Source: Desulfobacteraceae bacterium (lineage in GTDB: Bacteria > Desulfobacterota > Desulfobacteria > Desulfobacterales > Desulfobacteraceae). From it: a DNA stretch of 9,131 nt. Position numbers and translations under genes: made by a program. How positions within the stretch are numbered: the stretch's first letter is position 1; each line of letters starts with the position of its first letter. Positions 1 to 5,960 of this stretch are shown piece after piece. The notes under the pieces were generated by a model that was not told the DNA's origin, ran no database searches, and saw only the letters and a list, made by a program, of their open reading frames with translations. The stretch spans positions 1 through 9,131 of the forward strand of contig PIVQ01000264.1 of assembly GCA_003354055.1 (NCBI GenBank). The letters run 5' to 3'.

Positions 1-290
1 CCCCGCTTGAACTTGAAGGGGTCGCCTATACCATCAGTATTGAAGGCCACAAGATCCTCACCGGTGTGTCCAATGATCTGCCGATTATTGAGGCCTATGG
101 TGACGGCGAGGTGATGCTTCAGGGCAATGTAAATCTATTCAGCAGTATTGCCTTTTTCACCGCACTTGCCCGGAAAAAAGGAGCAGATGCGCTGTCCTAC
201 AGCCTGGATGCAAAATTGGATGTAGGCGCCTTGCGCCCGGTCATTCGGATAAACAAAACAGGGATTTTTTCCCTTGCCCCCGATCAATAA
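1..290 (+). CDS. LEA type 2 family (WHy-domain) protein, C-terminal part only
   Basis: The reading frame is already open at the left edge (first full codon at position 3) and ends with TAA at 288-290, so only about the last 95 residues are present. The visible part starts PLELEGVAYTISIEG and continues through a 'G(V)SNDLP' turn, an alternating hydrophobic/polar stretch and a C-terminal 'LDVG..RPVIRINKTGIFSL' segment. This pattern is typical of the WHy/LEA14-like beta-sandwich domain, which in bacteria usually sits in exported or lipid-anchored proteins of unknown role linked to desiccation or envelope stress. A GTG at 66 is internal and is not the real start. The 3' end overlaps the TTG start of the next gene by 17 nt, which suggests co-transcription. 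The family call rests on remembered pattern, not a search. The N-terminus, and so any signal peptide, lies outside the window. Confidence 0.75.
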   Translation, partial: PLELEGVAYTISIEGHKILTGVSNDLPIIEAYGDGEVMLQGNVNLFSSIAFFTALARKKGADALSYSLDAKLDVGALRPVIRINKTGIFSLAPDQ

Positions 291-801
291 ATTAATATTT
301 TTAATTACACTAACCCTGATGTTTGGCTGTTCATCACACCAGCCGGACATCCCCCGGACCCATATTCCCCCGGCATCCGGTCAAAGCAACGAAACCCTCG
401 GCCAATATCTACCGAAAACTTTATCGGAAAAACGCAAAACAGTGGTCTACCATGCCATTGAGAGTGTCGGAACCCCCTATGCCTGGGGCGGGGAATCGCC
501 ATCAGAAGGCTTTGACTGCAGCGGTCTTGTGATGTACACCCACTCAATGGCAGGTATCCCCCTGCCCAGGACAGCCCGGGCTCAATTCCAAAATGGGAGA
601 GCTATAGCCAAATCCACTCTTTTGCCCGGGGATTTAGTCTTTTTTAATGCACCGGATAAGAAAACCGGTTTTCATGTGGGAATTTTTATCGGACAAAATG
701 CCTTTGTCCATGCACCGGGCAAAGGACGAACGGTGCTCCGCTCGACATTGGCCAATCCATACTTCAAACGGTATTTCAAAGGGGGCAGATCTTTTTTATA
801 A
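274..801 (+). CDS. NlpC/P60 family cysteine peptidase, probable lipoprotein
   Basis: This 175-residue protein is predicted to cleave peptidoglycan stem peptides (D,L-endopeptidase, NlpC/P60 fold). Residues 1-18 form a short lipoprotein-type signal with a Lys at 6, a hydrophobic core and a lipobox-like LMFGC ending at Cys19, so the mature protein is probably lipid-anchored. The catalytic domain spans about residues 55-173. Cys82 lies in the FDCSGL motif, His134 in FHVGIF and His146 in FVHAPG, which gives the complete Cys-His-His set. 'GTPYAWGGESP' before the Cys and 'LPRTARAQ' after it are also family hallmarks. The chosen start is TTG at 274, because the alternative ATG (Met16) would destroy the signal peptide. 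AGGGA at 260-264 stands 9 nt before the TTG. The gene overlaps the end of the LEA gene by 17 nt. Target bond and regulation are not visible. Confidence 0.92.
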   Translation: MPPINKLIFLITLTLMFGCSSHQPDIPRTHIPPASGQSNETLGQYLPKTLSEKRKTVVYHAIESVGTPYAWGGESPSEGFDCSGLVMYTHSMAGIPLPRTARAQFQNGRAIAKSTLLPGDLVFFNAPDKKTGFHVGIFIGQNAFVHAPGKGRTVLRSTLANPYFKRYFKGGRSFL

Positions 802-862
802 CATAGGTCTGGTATAAACCCCAAGGACCTGTTAATAGACCTTTGAAGGCGTTTAACAACAG

Positions 863-890
863 GGCCCCTCTAAATTAATCAGAGGTGGCC
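863..890 (+). repeat. Small inverted repeat between NlpC and DUF3124 genes
   Basis: GGCCCCTCT (863-871) can pair with AGAGGTGGCC (881-890) if one T bulges, leaving a 9-nt loop. It lies in the 122-nt gap between the lipoprotein gene and the DUF3124 start. It could be a weak terminator for the upstream pair or a 5'-UTR hairpin of the downstream gene. It is not followed by a clear T run, so I do not call it an intrinsic terminator. I could not find a convincing sigma-70 promoter in this gap. Confidence 0.35.
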
Positions 891-923
891 AACATCATTA
901 TTTAAAAAATTTGGGGAGTGCTC

Positions 924-1403
924 ATGGATACTTCTTGTTTTAAAAGACTTCGCATCAGCCTGGCTCTGGTATTGGCACTTACGCTGACAACTGCGGCTGC
1001 TTGGGCCGGCACTGAATTATCCAAGGGGCAAACCCTTTATGTACCAGCCTATTCCCATATTTATATCGGCCACAAATCCACCCCCTACCTGCTTACCGTA
1101 ACCCTGAGTATCAGAAATATAGATCCTGTGTCGCCTCTTACCCTGACCGCTGTGGATTATCATGACACTGAAGGACGGCTGATTAAAAAGAATCTGGAAG
1201 CGCCGGTAATCTTGAAACCCATGGCCACCGCCCGCTATGTGGTACCTGCCCCTGATAAAACAGGAGGATCCGGTGCCAATTTCATTGTAAAATGGACCTC
1301 CAAGGCGCAGATGAATGCCCCCATTGTGGAATCCATCATGATTGGCACCCAGTCCCAGCAGGGAATATCCTTTACCTCACGGGCACAGGAAATCCAACAA
1401 TAA
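924..1403 (+). CDS. DUF3124 domain-containing exported protein
   Basis: This 159-residue protein has an N-terminal signal peptide: K7/R8/R10, a hydrophobic core at about 11-23, and AWA|G as a likely signal peptidase I site after Ala28. The rest matches the remembered DUF3124 pattern: 'LSKGQTLYVPAYSHIYIG' near the mature N-terminus, 'LTVTLSIRNIDP', 'VDYHDTEGRLIKK', 'GGSGANFIVKW' and a C-terminal 'IGTQSQQGISFTSR'. It should be a small periplasmic or secreted beta-rich protein; no biochemical function is known to me. ATG at 924 is preferred over GTG at 918, because GGGGAG at 913-918 would overlap the GTG but sits 5 nt before the ATG. The stop codon lies 6 nt from the stop of the converging DUF2156 gene. 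No cysteine cluster, lipobox or catalytic motif is apparent in the mature part. Confidence 0.88.
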   Translation: MDTSCFKRLRISLALVLALTLTTAAAWAGTELSKGQTLYVPAYSHIYIGHKSTPYLLTVTLSIRNIDPVSPLTLTAVDYHDTEGRLIKKNLEAPVILKPMATARYVVPAPDKTGGSGANFIVKWTSKAQMNAPIVESIMIGTQSQQGISFTSRAQEIQQ

Positions 1404-1409
1404 TAAGGT

Positions 1410-2348
1410 TTATTTTAGTTTAAGAAGAAACGGGGTTAAAAGACGCCGGGGTTCATAGGACAACTTGGCCTGGCGAAGTCCTGGAATGCCCAAATCCTGC
1501 TCCCGGTTGATATATTTCACCTTATCCGCCAAAAATACGGCGGTTTCCTGGTTGATCACCTGGGCAGCCCCTTTAAAGGCAATATTGGCCTTTTCAAAAT
1601 GGACATTTGAGGTATCCTGGTTCAACCGGCTGAAAATAGAAAATGCAGCAATCTTATCCTCTACGGTCAGCAAAAGCCCCTGAACCTTTAAGGCGTCCCA
1701 ATTATCAAAGGCCTTTTCCATGGCTGAATACTCCTCCTGCAGCGACTTGGGCACAGGCTCACGGGTCAGGAGAAGATCCCTGGAAAAATCTTTTACCGCC
1801 ATTCGATTGGTATCGGTGATGGGAAGAATTCTGAAATCCGGATACCGGCGTTTAAACTGGGAGACCAGATTTCGTTTTTTATGAAGTTTGTTCCCCTTTA
1901 ATTCTGCGAGATGCCGGGTCAGGTAAATGTACTCGGCAGCATCCCGTTCTTCGGTAACCGTATAAAAATCACTGATTCCAGGATGCGCATCAATATAGGC
2001 GGAAGATGCCAGGCAGATATTCGGAGAAAGCTCCATGATGTTCATCAAGTGATGGGAAAGCGTATACAGGGCTTCGGGTTCAAAGGGTTCACCCAAAGGC
2101 ATAAACAAACAATGGTTTACCCCGTCATAAATCAGAAGCCGGCCCTCAAAGGAGAACCACCTGTACTGATATACCTGCTGCCAGCAAAAGAGATTTACGA
2201 AACTGTACTCACAGGACTGGATAGCGTATCTGTCTACAAATCCCTGAACCATTTGCCGGTCTTCCAGGTTAAAAGAGCCGACCTTAGAAAATCGAATGGC
2301 TTTATCGGGATTAAAATTCATTGAATTGCCCGCTATGTTATCGGTCAT
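1410..2348 (-). CDS. DUF2156 domain-containing protein (GNAT-like fold)
   Basis: This 312-residue protein has the pattern of DUF2156, a family with a duplicated GNAT-like fold related to the lysyl-transferase domain of MprF-type phosphatidylglycerol lysyltransferases. Typical stretches are 'SFVNLFCWQQVYQYRW' (49-64), 'YIYLTRHLAELKGNKLHKKRN' as spread over about 140-160, 'HFEKANIAFKGAAQVINQE' (250-268) and 'YINREQDLGIPGLRQAKLSYEP' over 279-300. No membrane segment is apparent, so unlike MprF it looks soluble. Its ATG overlaps the TGA of the preceding GNAT gene (ATGA), with AGAGGA 6 nt upstream, so translation is probably coupled. It is the last gene of the speD-speE-GNAT-DUF2156 run. Aminoacyl-tRNA-dependent or acyl transfer is possible from the fold, but the substrate is unknown. 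Met10 is an alternative start. Confidence 0.85.
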   Translation of the reverse strand: MTDNIAGNSMNFNPDKAIRFSKVGSFNLEDRQMVQGFVDRYAIQSCEYSFVNLFCWQQVYQYRWFSFEGRLLIYDGVNHCLFMPLGEPFEPEALYTLSHHLMNIMELSPNICLASSAYIDAHPGISDFYTVTEERDAAEYIYLTRHLAELKGNKLHKKRNLVSQFKRRYPDFRILPITDTNRMAVKDFSRDLLLTREPVPKSLQEEYSAMEKAFDNWDALKVQGLLLTVEDKIAAFSIFSRLNQDTSNVHFEKANIAFKGAAQVINQETAVFLADKVKYINREQDLGIPGLRQAKLSYEPRRLLTPFLLKLK

Positions 2349-2803
2349 CGGTATTCCTCTAACTTAAAGGGAACATATCCTTTCATTTCACGAAATCCTA
2401 ATTTTTCATAAAACGGATTGGTACCGGGTTCGGCAATAAGTCCGATCCAGTCCACACCCATCTCTTTTAACCCCAGGATCAGTTTTTGGACTATTTTTTC
2501 CCCAAGCCCCCTGCCCTGATGGGATTTCAAGACCACAATGTCCTGAATATAAGCATCGCTTGCTCGATCTGAAAGGGCGCGTCCCATTCCAATCATCTTT
2601 TTACCCATGAATGCCCCTGCAAACAGAGCTGAACCTTCCGGAATCTTTTTCAAAAAACCATGGTCACCGTCGTAGGCGTCCTCCCACCAACCGGCATCCT
2701 TATACAACGCAATCATATCCCCCACAGCAGCTGTCCGAACCAATCTGACCTCAATATCAGATGTGTTTTTGTTGTCAGATTTCGTTATCGGGGTTTCAGG
2801 CAT
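2345..2803 (-). CDS. GNAT family N-acetyltransferase
   Basis: This 152-residue protein fits a single GNAT domain. The acetyl-CoA pyrophosphate loop (motif A) is QGRGLG at 96-101, within 'YIQDIVVLKSHQGRGLGEKIV', and the C-terminal motif B region contains 'PGTNPFYEKLGF' (126-137). Residues 1-17 are a polar, probably flexible leader. The start codon is 3 nt after the speE stop, and GGAAGG inside the end of speE is a plausible ribosome-binding site. The 3' end overlaps the DUF2156 gene by 4 nt. The family acetylates amines, amino acids or protein N-termini. The position next to spermidine synthase makes polyamine acetylation an attractive guess, but nothing in the sequence fixes the substrate, and it is not a recognisable SpeG. 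Confidence 0.92.
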   Translation of the reverse strand: MPETPITKSDNKNTSDIEVRLVRTAAVGDMIALYKDAGWWEDAYDGDHGFLKKIPEGSALFAGAFMGKKMIGMGRALSDRASDAYIQDIVVLKSHQGRGLGEKIVQKLILGLKEMGVDWIGLIAEPGTNPFYEKLGFREMKGYVPFKLEEYR

Positions 2804-2806
2804 GGT

Positions 2807-3670
2807 TCAGCCTTCCATCATCTTTTGAGCAAAGTACGGGAGCACGAAGGCAGCCTTATGCACTTGGGCCGAATAATACTTTAATTGTTCCTGAATAGCG
2901 GCCGGGATTTCCCTGGCAGGATTTATAAGTTCCGGTCCCAAAGACCCCAGACAGACACCAATATGACCGCCAGGATAGGTAGGCACCAGAATATTGGCAT
3001 AGCCCTGAACCGGAAACAGCTCACGGGTGATGCGGATCAGATTTTCAACACAGTCCTGGTGAAGAAAAAAAGATTCACCCTGGGTAGCCACCAACCCGCC
3101 GGGTTTAAGGGCCTGTTTCAGGTTCTCGTAAAAAGGCCTTTCAAACAGGGCTTCCCCCGGACCAACGGGATCTGAGGAATCCACAATGATCACGTCATAG
3201 GCCTTATGACACTCACTGACAAAGGCGTTTCCGTCCCGAATATGGATATTAACCCTTGGATCATCAAATCCGCAGGCAAGGCCGGGCAGATATTTTTTTG
3301 ACACCTCAATTACTTCCGGGTCAATCTCACAGAAATCTATCCGGGTAACCGAGGAATGCCTTCCGACTTCCCTGAGCACACCGCCGTCACCACCGCCGAT
3401 GACCAAAACCGTTTCAGGGTTGGGGTGGGCAAAGAGCGGCACGTGGGCCATCATCTCCTGATACCCGAATTCATCCCGTTCCGTTAACTGGATGATACCG
3501 TCCAATACCAGCATCTTGCCGTGGGACCGGGTCTGGTAGAGATCAATCTGCTGAAATTGACTTTTATTGGTGTACAGAACCTCTTCAACCTGGAGGGAAA
3601 GGGCAACCCCTTCCCACATGGGACAGATCTCTGAAAACCATCCCTTTTCTATTTTACTGTAGTTTTTCAT
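2807..3670 (-). CDS. speE: Polyamine aminopropyltransferase (spermidine synthase)
   Basis: SpeE transfers the aminopropyl group of decarboxylated S-adenosylmethionine to putrescine (or a related amine), giving spermidine and methylthioadenosine in the cytosol. The 287-residue length is normal for the family. The N-terminal beta domain (1-65) carries 'GKMLVLDGIIQLTERDEFGYQEMMAH' elements. The Rossmann methyltransferase-like domain shows the nucleotide loop GGGDGG (92-97), an acidic ribose-binding Glu/Asp pair in CEIDPEV (114-120), RDGNAF (145-150) and the catalytic-loop motif DSSDPVGP (164-171). TQGESFF (196-202) and TYPGG (231-235) are also diagnostic. AGGA lies 7 nt before the ATG. The gene follows speD with a 15-nt gap, which makes an adjacent two-enzyme pathway. 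Exact amine specificity (putrescine, agmatine or cadaverine) cannot be decided here. Confidence 0.96.
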   Translation of the reverse strand: MKNYSKIEKGWFSEICPMWEGVALSLQVEEVLYTNKSQFQQIDLYQTRSHGKMLVLDGIIQLTERDEFGYQEMMAHVPLFAHPNPETVLVIGGGDGGVLREVGRHSSVTRIDFCEIDPEVIEVSKKYLPGLACGFDDPRVNIHIRDGNAFVSECHKAYDVIIVDSSDPVGPGEALFERPFYENLKQALKPGGLVATQGESFFLHQDCVENLIRITRELFPVQGYANILVPTYPGGHIGVCLGSLGPELINPAREIPAAIQEQLKYYSAQVHKAAFVLPYFAQKMMEG

Positions 3671-3685
3671 GGCTGGATCCTGGGT

Positions 3686-4540
3686 CTACTGTCGAAGTGC
3701 AATCTGCATTTTATAGTGGTCCCCCTTGAAAAAGGACATGGCAAATTCAGCCACATCCCGGGGTTCGTAGAATTTACAGGAAAAAATATCCAAATATGCC
3801 GTGTTTGAGGCATTGGCAAAATGTCCTGAAATTAATGAGGTTTCAATAAGCTGGGTCATGGAGTATCCGGCCACTTTTTCATCGTCTCCGAAGTGGACCA
3901 CCTGGCAGTCACCGAACCTGCGCATCTCTATGCGTTCACAAAGCTCGACTACAAATTGTTCAATGACACCTGCATCCCGAATCCTGCCGGGATCACAACC
4001 CGAGATATCCACTGAGGTGAGTACACCCCAGGGGCCTGCATTATCATAGGCCTTTTTCCAGGAAATGGGCAGGGTATCCCTGTCCCTGACCGTATCGGAA
4101 ACAGTTTTTAGCCCATCTGTTTTCTTTGGGTTCAAAAGCCCCCGGTTCTGGTCGGACGAGATCATAACCCTGCCGGATTTAAACCCCTCCTGCATGGCAT
4201 GAATGGCCGTATCTAAATTGATATTGTCTCCGCAGGTGAAAATATCAACGGCAGCATAGTTGTGTTCGGGCCAGGCATGGACCGTAAAATGGGACTCTGC
4301 AATGATGACAACGCCGGAGACACCCTGGGGTTCAAATTTATGGAATGAGCTTGAGATAATGGTAGCACCACTATCCCGGGCTGCTTTCAACAATGTATTT
4401 TCAACTGATTCCTTGCTCAACAGAGCGTCAGGATGGCAGTCATAGTATTCAATGGTGAGCTGCCGGCCCAGAGCAAAAACCGGATCTGAAGTGCCGCTGG
4501 CAGTTAAGTCGGTGGAAGGCTTCATGTTTTTATCAAACAT
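3686..4540 (-). CDS. speD: Tandem-domain S-adenosylmethionine decarboxylase (SpeD) proenzyme
   Basis: This protein should decarboxylate S-adenosylmethionine through a self-generated pyruvoyl group and so supply SpeE. At 284 residues it is about twice a short bacterial SpeD (about 120-130). Domain 1 (about 22-134) has the classic cleavage region AESHFTVHAWPE: Ser83 is the predicted pyruvoyl precursor after Glu82, His88 the processing residue and Cys103 (DIFTCGD) the proton donor. A charged linker (about 135-168) follows. Domain 2 (about 169-284) is a diverged copy, with 'QLIETSLISGHFA' and 'AYLDIFSC' giving Ser235, His240 and Cys255 at exactly the same spacing (0, +5, +20). There the residue before Ser is Thr, not Glu. 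GGAG stands 8 nt before the ATG at 4540; Met6 is a weaker alternative. It heads the polyamine operon. Whether both halves self-process is unknown. Confidence 0.93.
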   Translation of the reverse strand: MFDKNMKPSTDLTASGTSDPVFALGRQLTIEYYDCHPDALLSKESVENTLLKAARDSGATIISSSFHKFEPQGVSGVVIIAESHFTVHAWPEHNYAAVDIFTCGDNINLDTAIHAMQEGFKSGRVMISSDQNRGLLNPKKTDGLKTVSDTVRDRDTLPISWKKAYDNAGPWGVLTSVDISGCDPGRIRDAGVIEQFVVELCERIEMRRFGDCQVVHFGDDEKVAGYSMTQLIETSLISGHFANASNTAYLDIFSCKFYEPRDVAEFAMSFFKGDHYKMQIALRQ

Positions 4541-4545
4541 TAAGG

Positions 4546-4557
4546 ATACTCCAGTAT
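4546..4557 (-). promoter_or_regulatory. speD ribosome-binding site inside a 12-bp dyad
   Basis: The Shine-Dalgarno GGAG of speD (complement of 4549-4552) lies inside the perfect dyad ATACT-CC-AGTAT (4546-4557, + strand reading). The 2-nt centre is too tight for an RNA hairpin of full length, but the symmetry could mark a protein-binding site or allow a partial fold over the ribosome-binding site. The ribosome-binding site itself is well supported by its 8-nt spacing to the ATG. The dyad as a regulatory site is only inference. Confidence 0.4.
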
Positions 4558-4571
4558 AATCTATAAAGGTA

Positions 4572-4614
4572 ACCGGCTACGATGCTGCAGGTTTAGCACA
4601 GAATCGTAGCCGGT
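4572..4614 (-). repeat. Perfect 12-bp inverted repeat (hairpin) upstream of speD
   Basis: ACCGGCTACGAT (4572-4583) and ATCGTAGCCGGT (4603-4614) are exact reverse complements, separated by a 19-nt loop. The element lies between the hydrolase gene stop (4677) and the speD start (4540), and ends 31 nt before the speD ATG. On the - strand the stem is followed by TACCTTTATAG, a poor uridine tract, so it is a doubtful intrinsic terminator for the upstream genes. It could instead be a leader-RNA structure that controls speD, or a DNA operator. I do not recognise it as a known riboswitch class. Confidence 0.6.
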
Positions 4615-4636
4615 GATAAAAGTTTATAGAAAGTTA

Positions 4637-4652
4637 ATCTCTATTGAGAGAT
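4637..4652 (-). repeat. 6-bp inverted repeat downstream of the hydrolase gene
   Basis: ATCTCT (4637-4642) and AGAGAT (4647-4652) are perfect arms around the 4-nt loop ATTG, 24 nt past the stop of the metallo-beta-lactamase-fold gene. On the - strand it is followed by TAACTTTC, which has some T but no real run. It may be a weak terminator for the hydrolase transcript or an operator. AT-rich surroundings make chance symmetry possible. Confidence 0.35.
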
Positions 4653-4676
4653 AATCAATGGGGAAGATAGAAGAAA

Positions 4677-5378
4677 TCAAAAAATTTCCATTATTGAGGC
4701 GAATCTCCGGGATTCAGTGTCCCGGGGCATATTCTTTTCTTCAAGGTGTTGGATCAGGGATGGAGCATTAAACCGAAGATAGGGATTTACCTTTAGTTCG
4801 TCTGCAATGAAGGAGACCACCAAATCCTTGTTATAGGCACTTCTGTAGACCTGGATATCTTTATTTTCAGGTTCAATTGATGCGGCAACGTTTAAAGACT
4901 CTTCCACATAATCATGCCCTGCAAAAATTTGGGTTTCGCAGGGCAGATCCATAAGCTGTTTCAATGACCTGTAAAATGCCTCAAGATCCCCTGAAAAACA
5001 ATTGCCTACCGTGGCGTTGAACAGGGTATCCCCGGTGATAATAAATCCGGTTCCCTTAAAACAGATCGAATCCGTGGTGTGACCCGGGGTGAGTAAAACT
5101 TCAAGTCCTGGCCCTTCATCTAATTCAATGACCTGCCCCTGGCTCAGGGATTGGCAATCCAGCAAAACCGCCCCTGTTTTTTTCACAAGCATCCTGTTGC
5201 CCAAGGTGTGGTCCTGATGGGAATGGGTATTGGTCACATATATAATCTCAACGCCACGGTCTTTTGCAAACCCGGCCATGTCATCTGGATTGCCTGCGTC
5301 AATTGCAATCCCCTTTTTGGCAGTGTAAACCAGATACCCCAAATTATCATCAGCATATCGGAATTGTTCAATATCCAT
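4677..5378 (-). CDS. MBL-fold metallo-hydrolase, glyoxalase II-like
   Basis: This 233-residue protein has a complete binuclear metal site of the metallo-beta-lactamase fold: THSHQDH at 51-57 (His52, His54, Asp56, His57), His100 in TPGHT, Asp117 in TGDTLF and His155 in AGHDY. The surrounding pattern resembles hydroxyacylglutathione hydrolase: 'SGDLEAFYRSLKQLMDLP' before the last metal His, 'EESLNVAASIEPEN' after it, and a C-terminal 'NPYLRFNAPSL'. The likely role is cytosolic thioester hydrolysis, as in methylglyoxal detoxification. The thiol cofactor and true substrate are not visible, so I do not assign gloB. GGGAG lies 7 nt before the ATG. It follows the acidic-protein gene by 72 nt and may share its transcript. 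Confidence 0.9.
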   Translation of the reverse strand: MDIEQFRYADDNLGYLVYTAKKGIAIDAGNPDDMAGFAKDRGVEIIYVTNTHSHQDHTLGNRMLVKKTGAVLLDCQSLSQGQVIELDEGPGLEVLLTPGHTTDSICFKGTGFIITGDTLFNATVGNCFSGDLEAFYRSLKQLMDLPCETQIFAGHDYVEESLNVAASIEPENKDIQVYRSAYNKDLVVSFIADELKVNPYLRFNAPSLIQHLEEKNMPRDTESRRFASIMEIF

Positions 5379-5406
5379 TCATCTTCTCCCTTTTCAGCAG
5401 CAGAAT

Positions 5407-5445
5407 TATCAATTTTCAGTTACCAATTTTTAAGTTACCAACTTT
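5407..5445. repeat. Three imperfect 14-15-nt tandem units upstream of the hydrolase gene
   Basis: TATCAATTTT (5407-5416), TACCAATTTT (5421-5430) and TACCAACTTT (5436-5445) recur at a 14-15-nt period; the longer core AGTTACCAA occurs exactly twice (5418-5426 and 5433-5441). They fill most of the 72-nt gap between the acidic-protein gene and the hydrolase gene. They could be remnants of replication slippage or weak protein-binding repeats. The low-complexity base content argues for caution. Confidence 0.4.
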
Positions 5446-5450
5446 AAAGC

Positions 5451-5843
5451 TTAATATAGACTATCCTCCTCACCAACTCCGGTTTCCTCATCCTCATCAT
5501 GGATAGAAAGCTCTTCCCCCCCGTCACTGTAGACCCCTTCGATTTCCTCATCATCCATGGCTTCGTCCATAAACTCATCATCAAAGGCGTGTTCAACTCC
5601 GTGTTCCTCAAAGATAAGACTTAAGGCCTCTTTAAGATTCCGCTCCAGGCTTTCTGCATATTCTCCGTTTTCATCCGGTGTAAACTCATAGATGTCTTCG
5701 TTCTCTTCTAAAAGGTCCTTCAGATCGGCATCAATTTGTGAACGGGTATAAAAATCAGCTTCATAGGTATCGAGTATTTCATTGAAAAGATTGTTAAGCT
5801 CAAAGGCATCCACGGCATTGGAAATGGTCATTTTTTTTGCCAT
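5451..5843 (-). CDS. Hypothetical highly acidic protein
   Basis: I do not recognise this 130-residue protein. It has about 44 Asp/Glu against 6 Lys/Arg, so its predicted isoelectric point is very low. Residues 1-50 look like a folded, mostly helical part ('FELNNLFNEILDTYEADFYTRSQID'). Residues 65-85 suggest another amphipathic helix ('ESLERNLKEALSLIFEEHG'). Residues 88-130 are a disordered-looking Asp/Glu-rich tail. There is no signal peptide, membrane segment or cysteine. The gene is well supported: GGAGG lies 8 nt before the ATG, and a near-consensus promoter lies about 42 nt upstream. Codons 3-4 and the next Met sit in a run of eight A, so Met5 is a possible second start. It might bind cations or basic proteins, or mimic DNA, but these are guesses from charge only. 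Confidence 0.8.
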   Translation of the reverse strand: MAKKMTISNAVDAFELNNLFNEILDTYEADFYTRSQIDADLKDLLEENEDIYEFTPDENGEYAESLERNLKEALSLIFEEHGVEHAFDDEFMDEAMDDEEIEGVYSDGGEELSIHDEDEETGVGEEDSLY

Positions 5844-5884
5844 TTATCATCCCTCCTCTGTGAATAAACTCTGGAATTCCCTCT

Positions 5885-5913
5885 ATAATAAAGGCTGTTT
5901 TTTTTGATGTCAA
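5885..5913 (-). promoter_or_regulatory. Sigma-70-type promoter of the acidic-protein gene
   Basis: On the - strand, TTGACA (complement of 5908-5913, a perfect -35 box) and TATTAT (complement of 5885-5890, one mismatch from TATAAT) are separated by exactly 17 nt containing an A-rich stretch. Transcription would start near 5878, giving a leader of about 35 nt with a strong Shine-Dalgarno before the ATG at 5843. This is the clearest promoter in the window. It means the acidic gene, perhaps with the hydrolase, is transcribed independently of the kinase upstream. Confidence 0.8.
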
Positions 5914-5960
5914 TTCAGTATTAATTTAATTTAAAATCAGGATTGAATTAATTTGCTTTT

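Noticed and set aside
918..923. GTG at 918 as start of the DUF3124 gene
   Set aside because: The only good Shine-Dalgarno (913-918) overlaps it and is correctly spaced for ATG 924.
1911..2324. 137-codon + strand open frame opposite the DUF2156 gene
   Set aside because: Lies entirely antisense to a convincing gene and its translation resembles no family; a frame shadow.
2885..3175. 96-codon + strand open frame opposite speE
   Set aside because: Antisense to the conserved SpeE catalytic region; no ribosome-binding site or family pattern.
4541..4676. Known SAM riboswitch or other known riboswitch in the speD leader
   Set aside because: Only simple hairpins are visible; I could not match any multi-helix aptamer core that I know.
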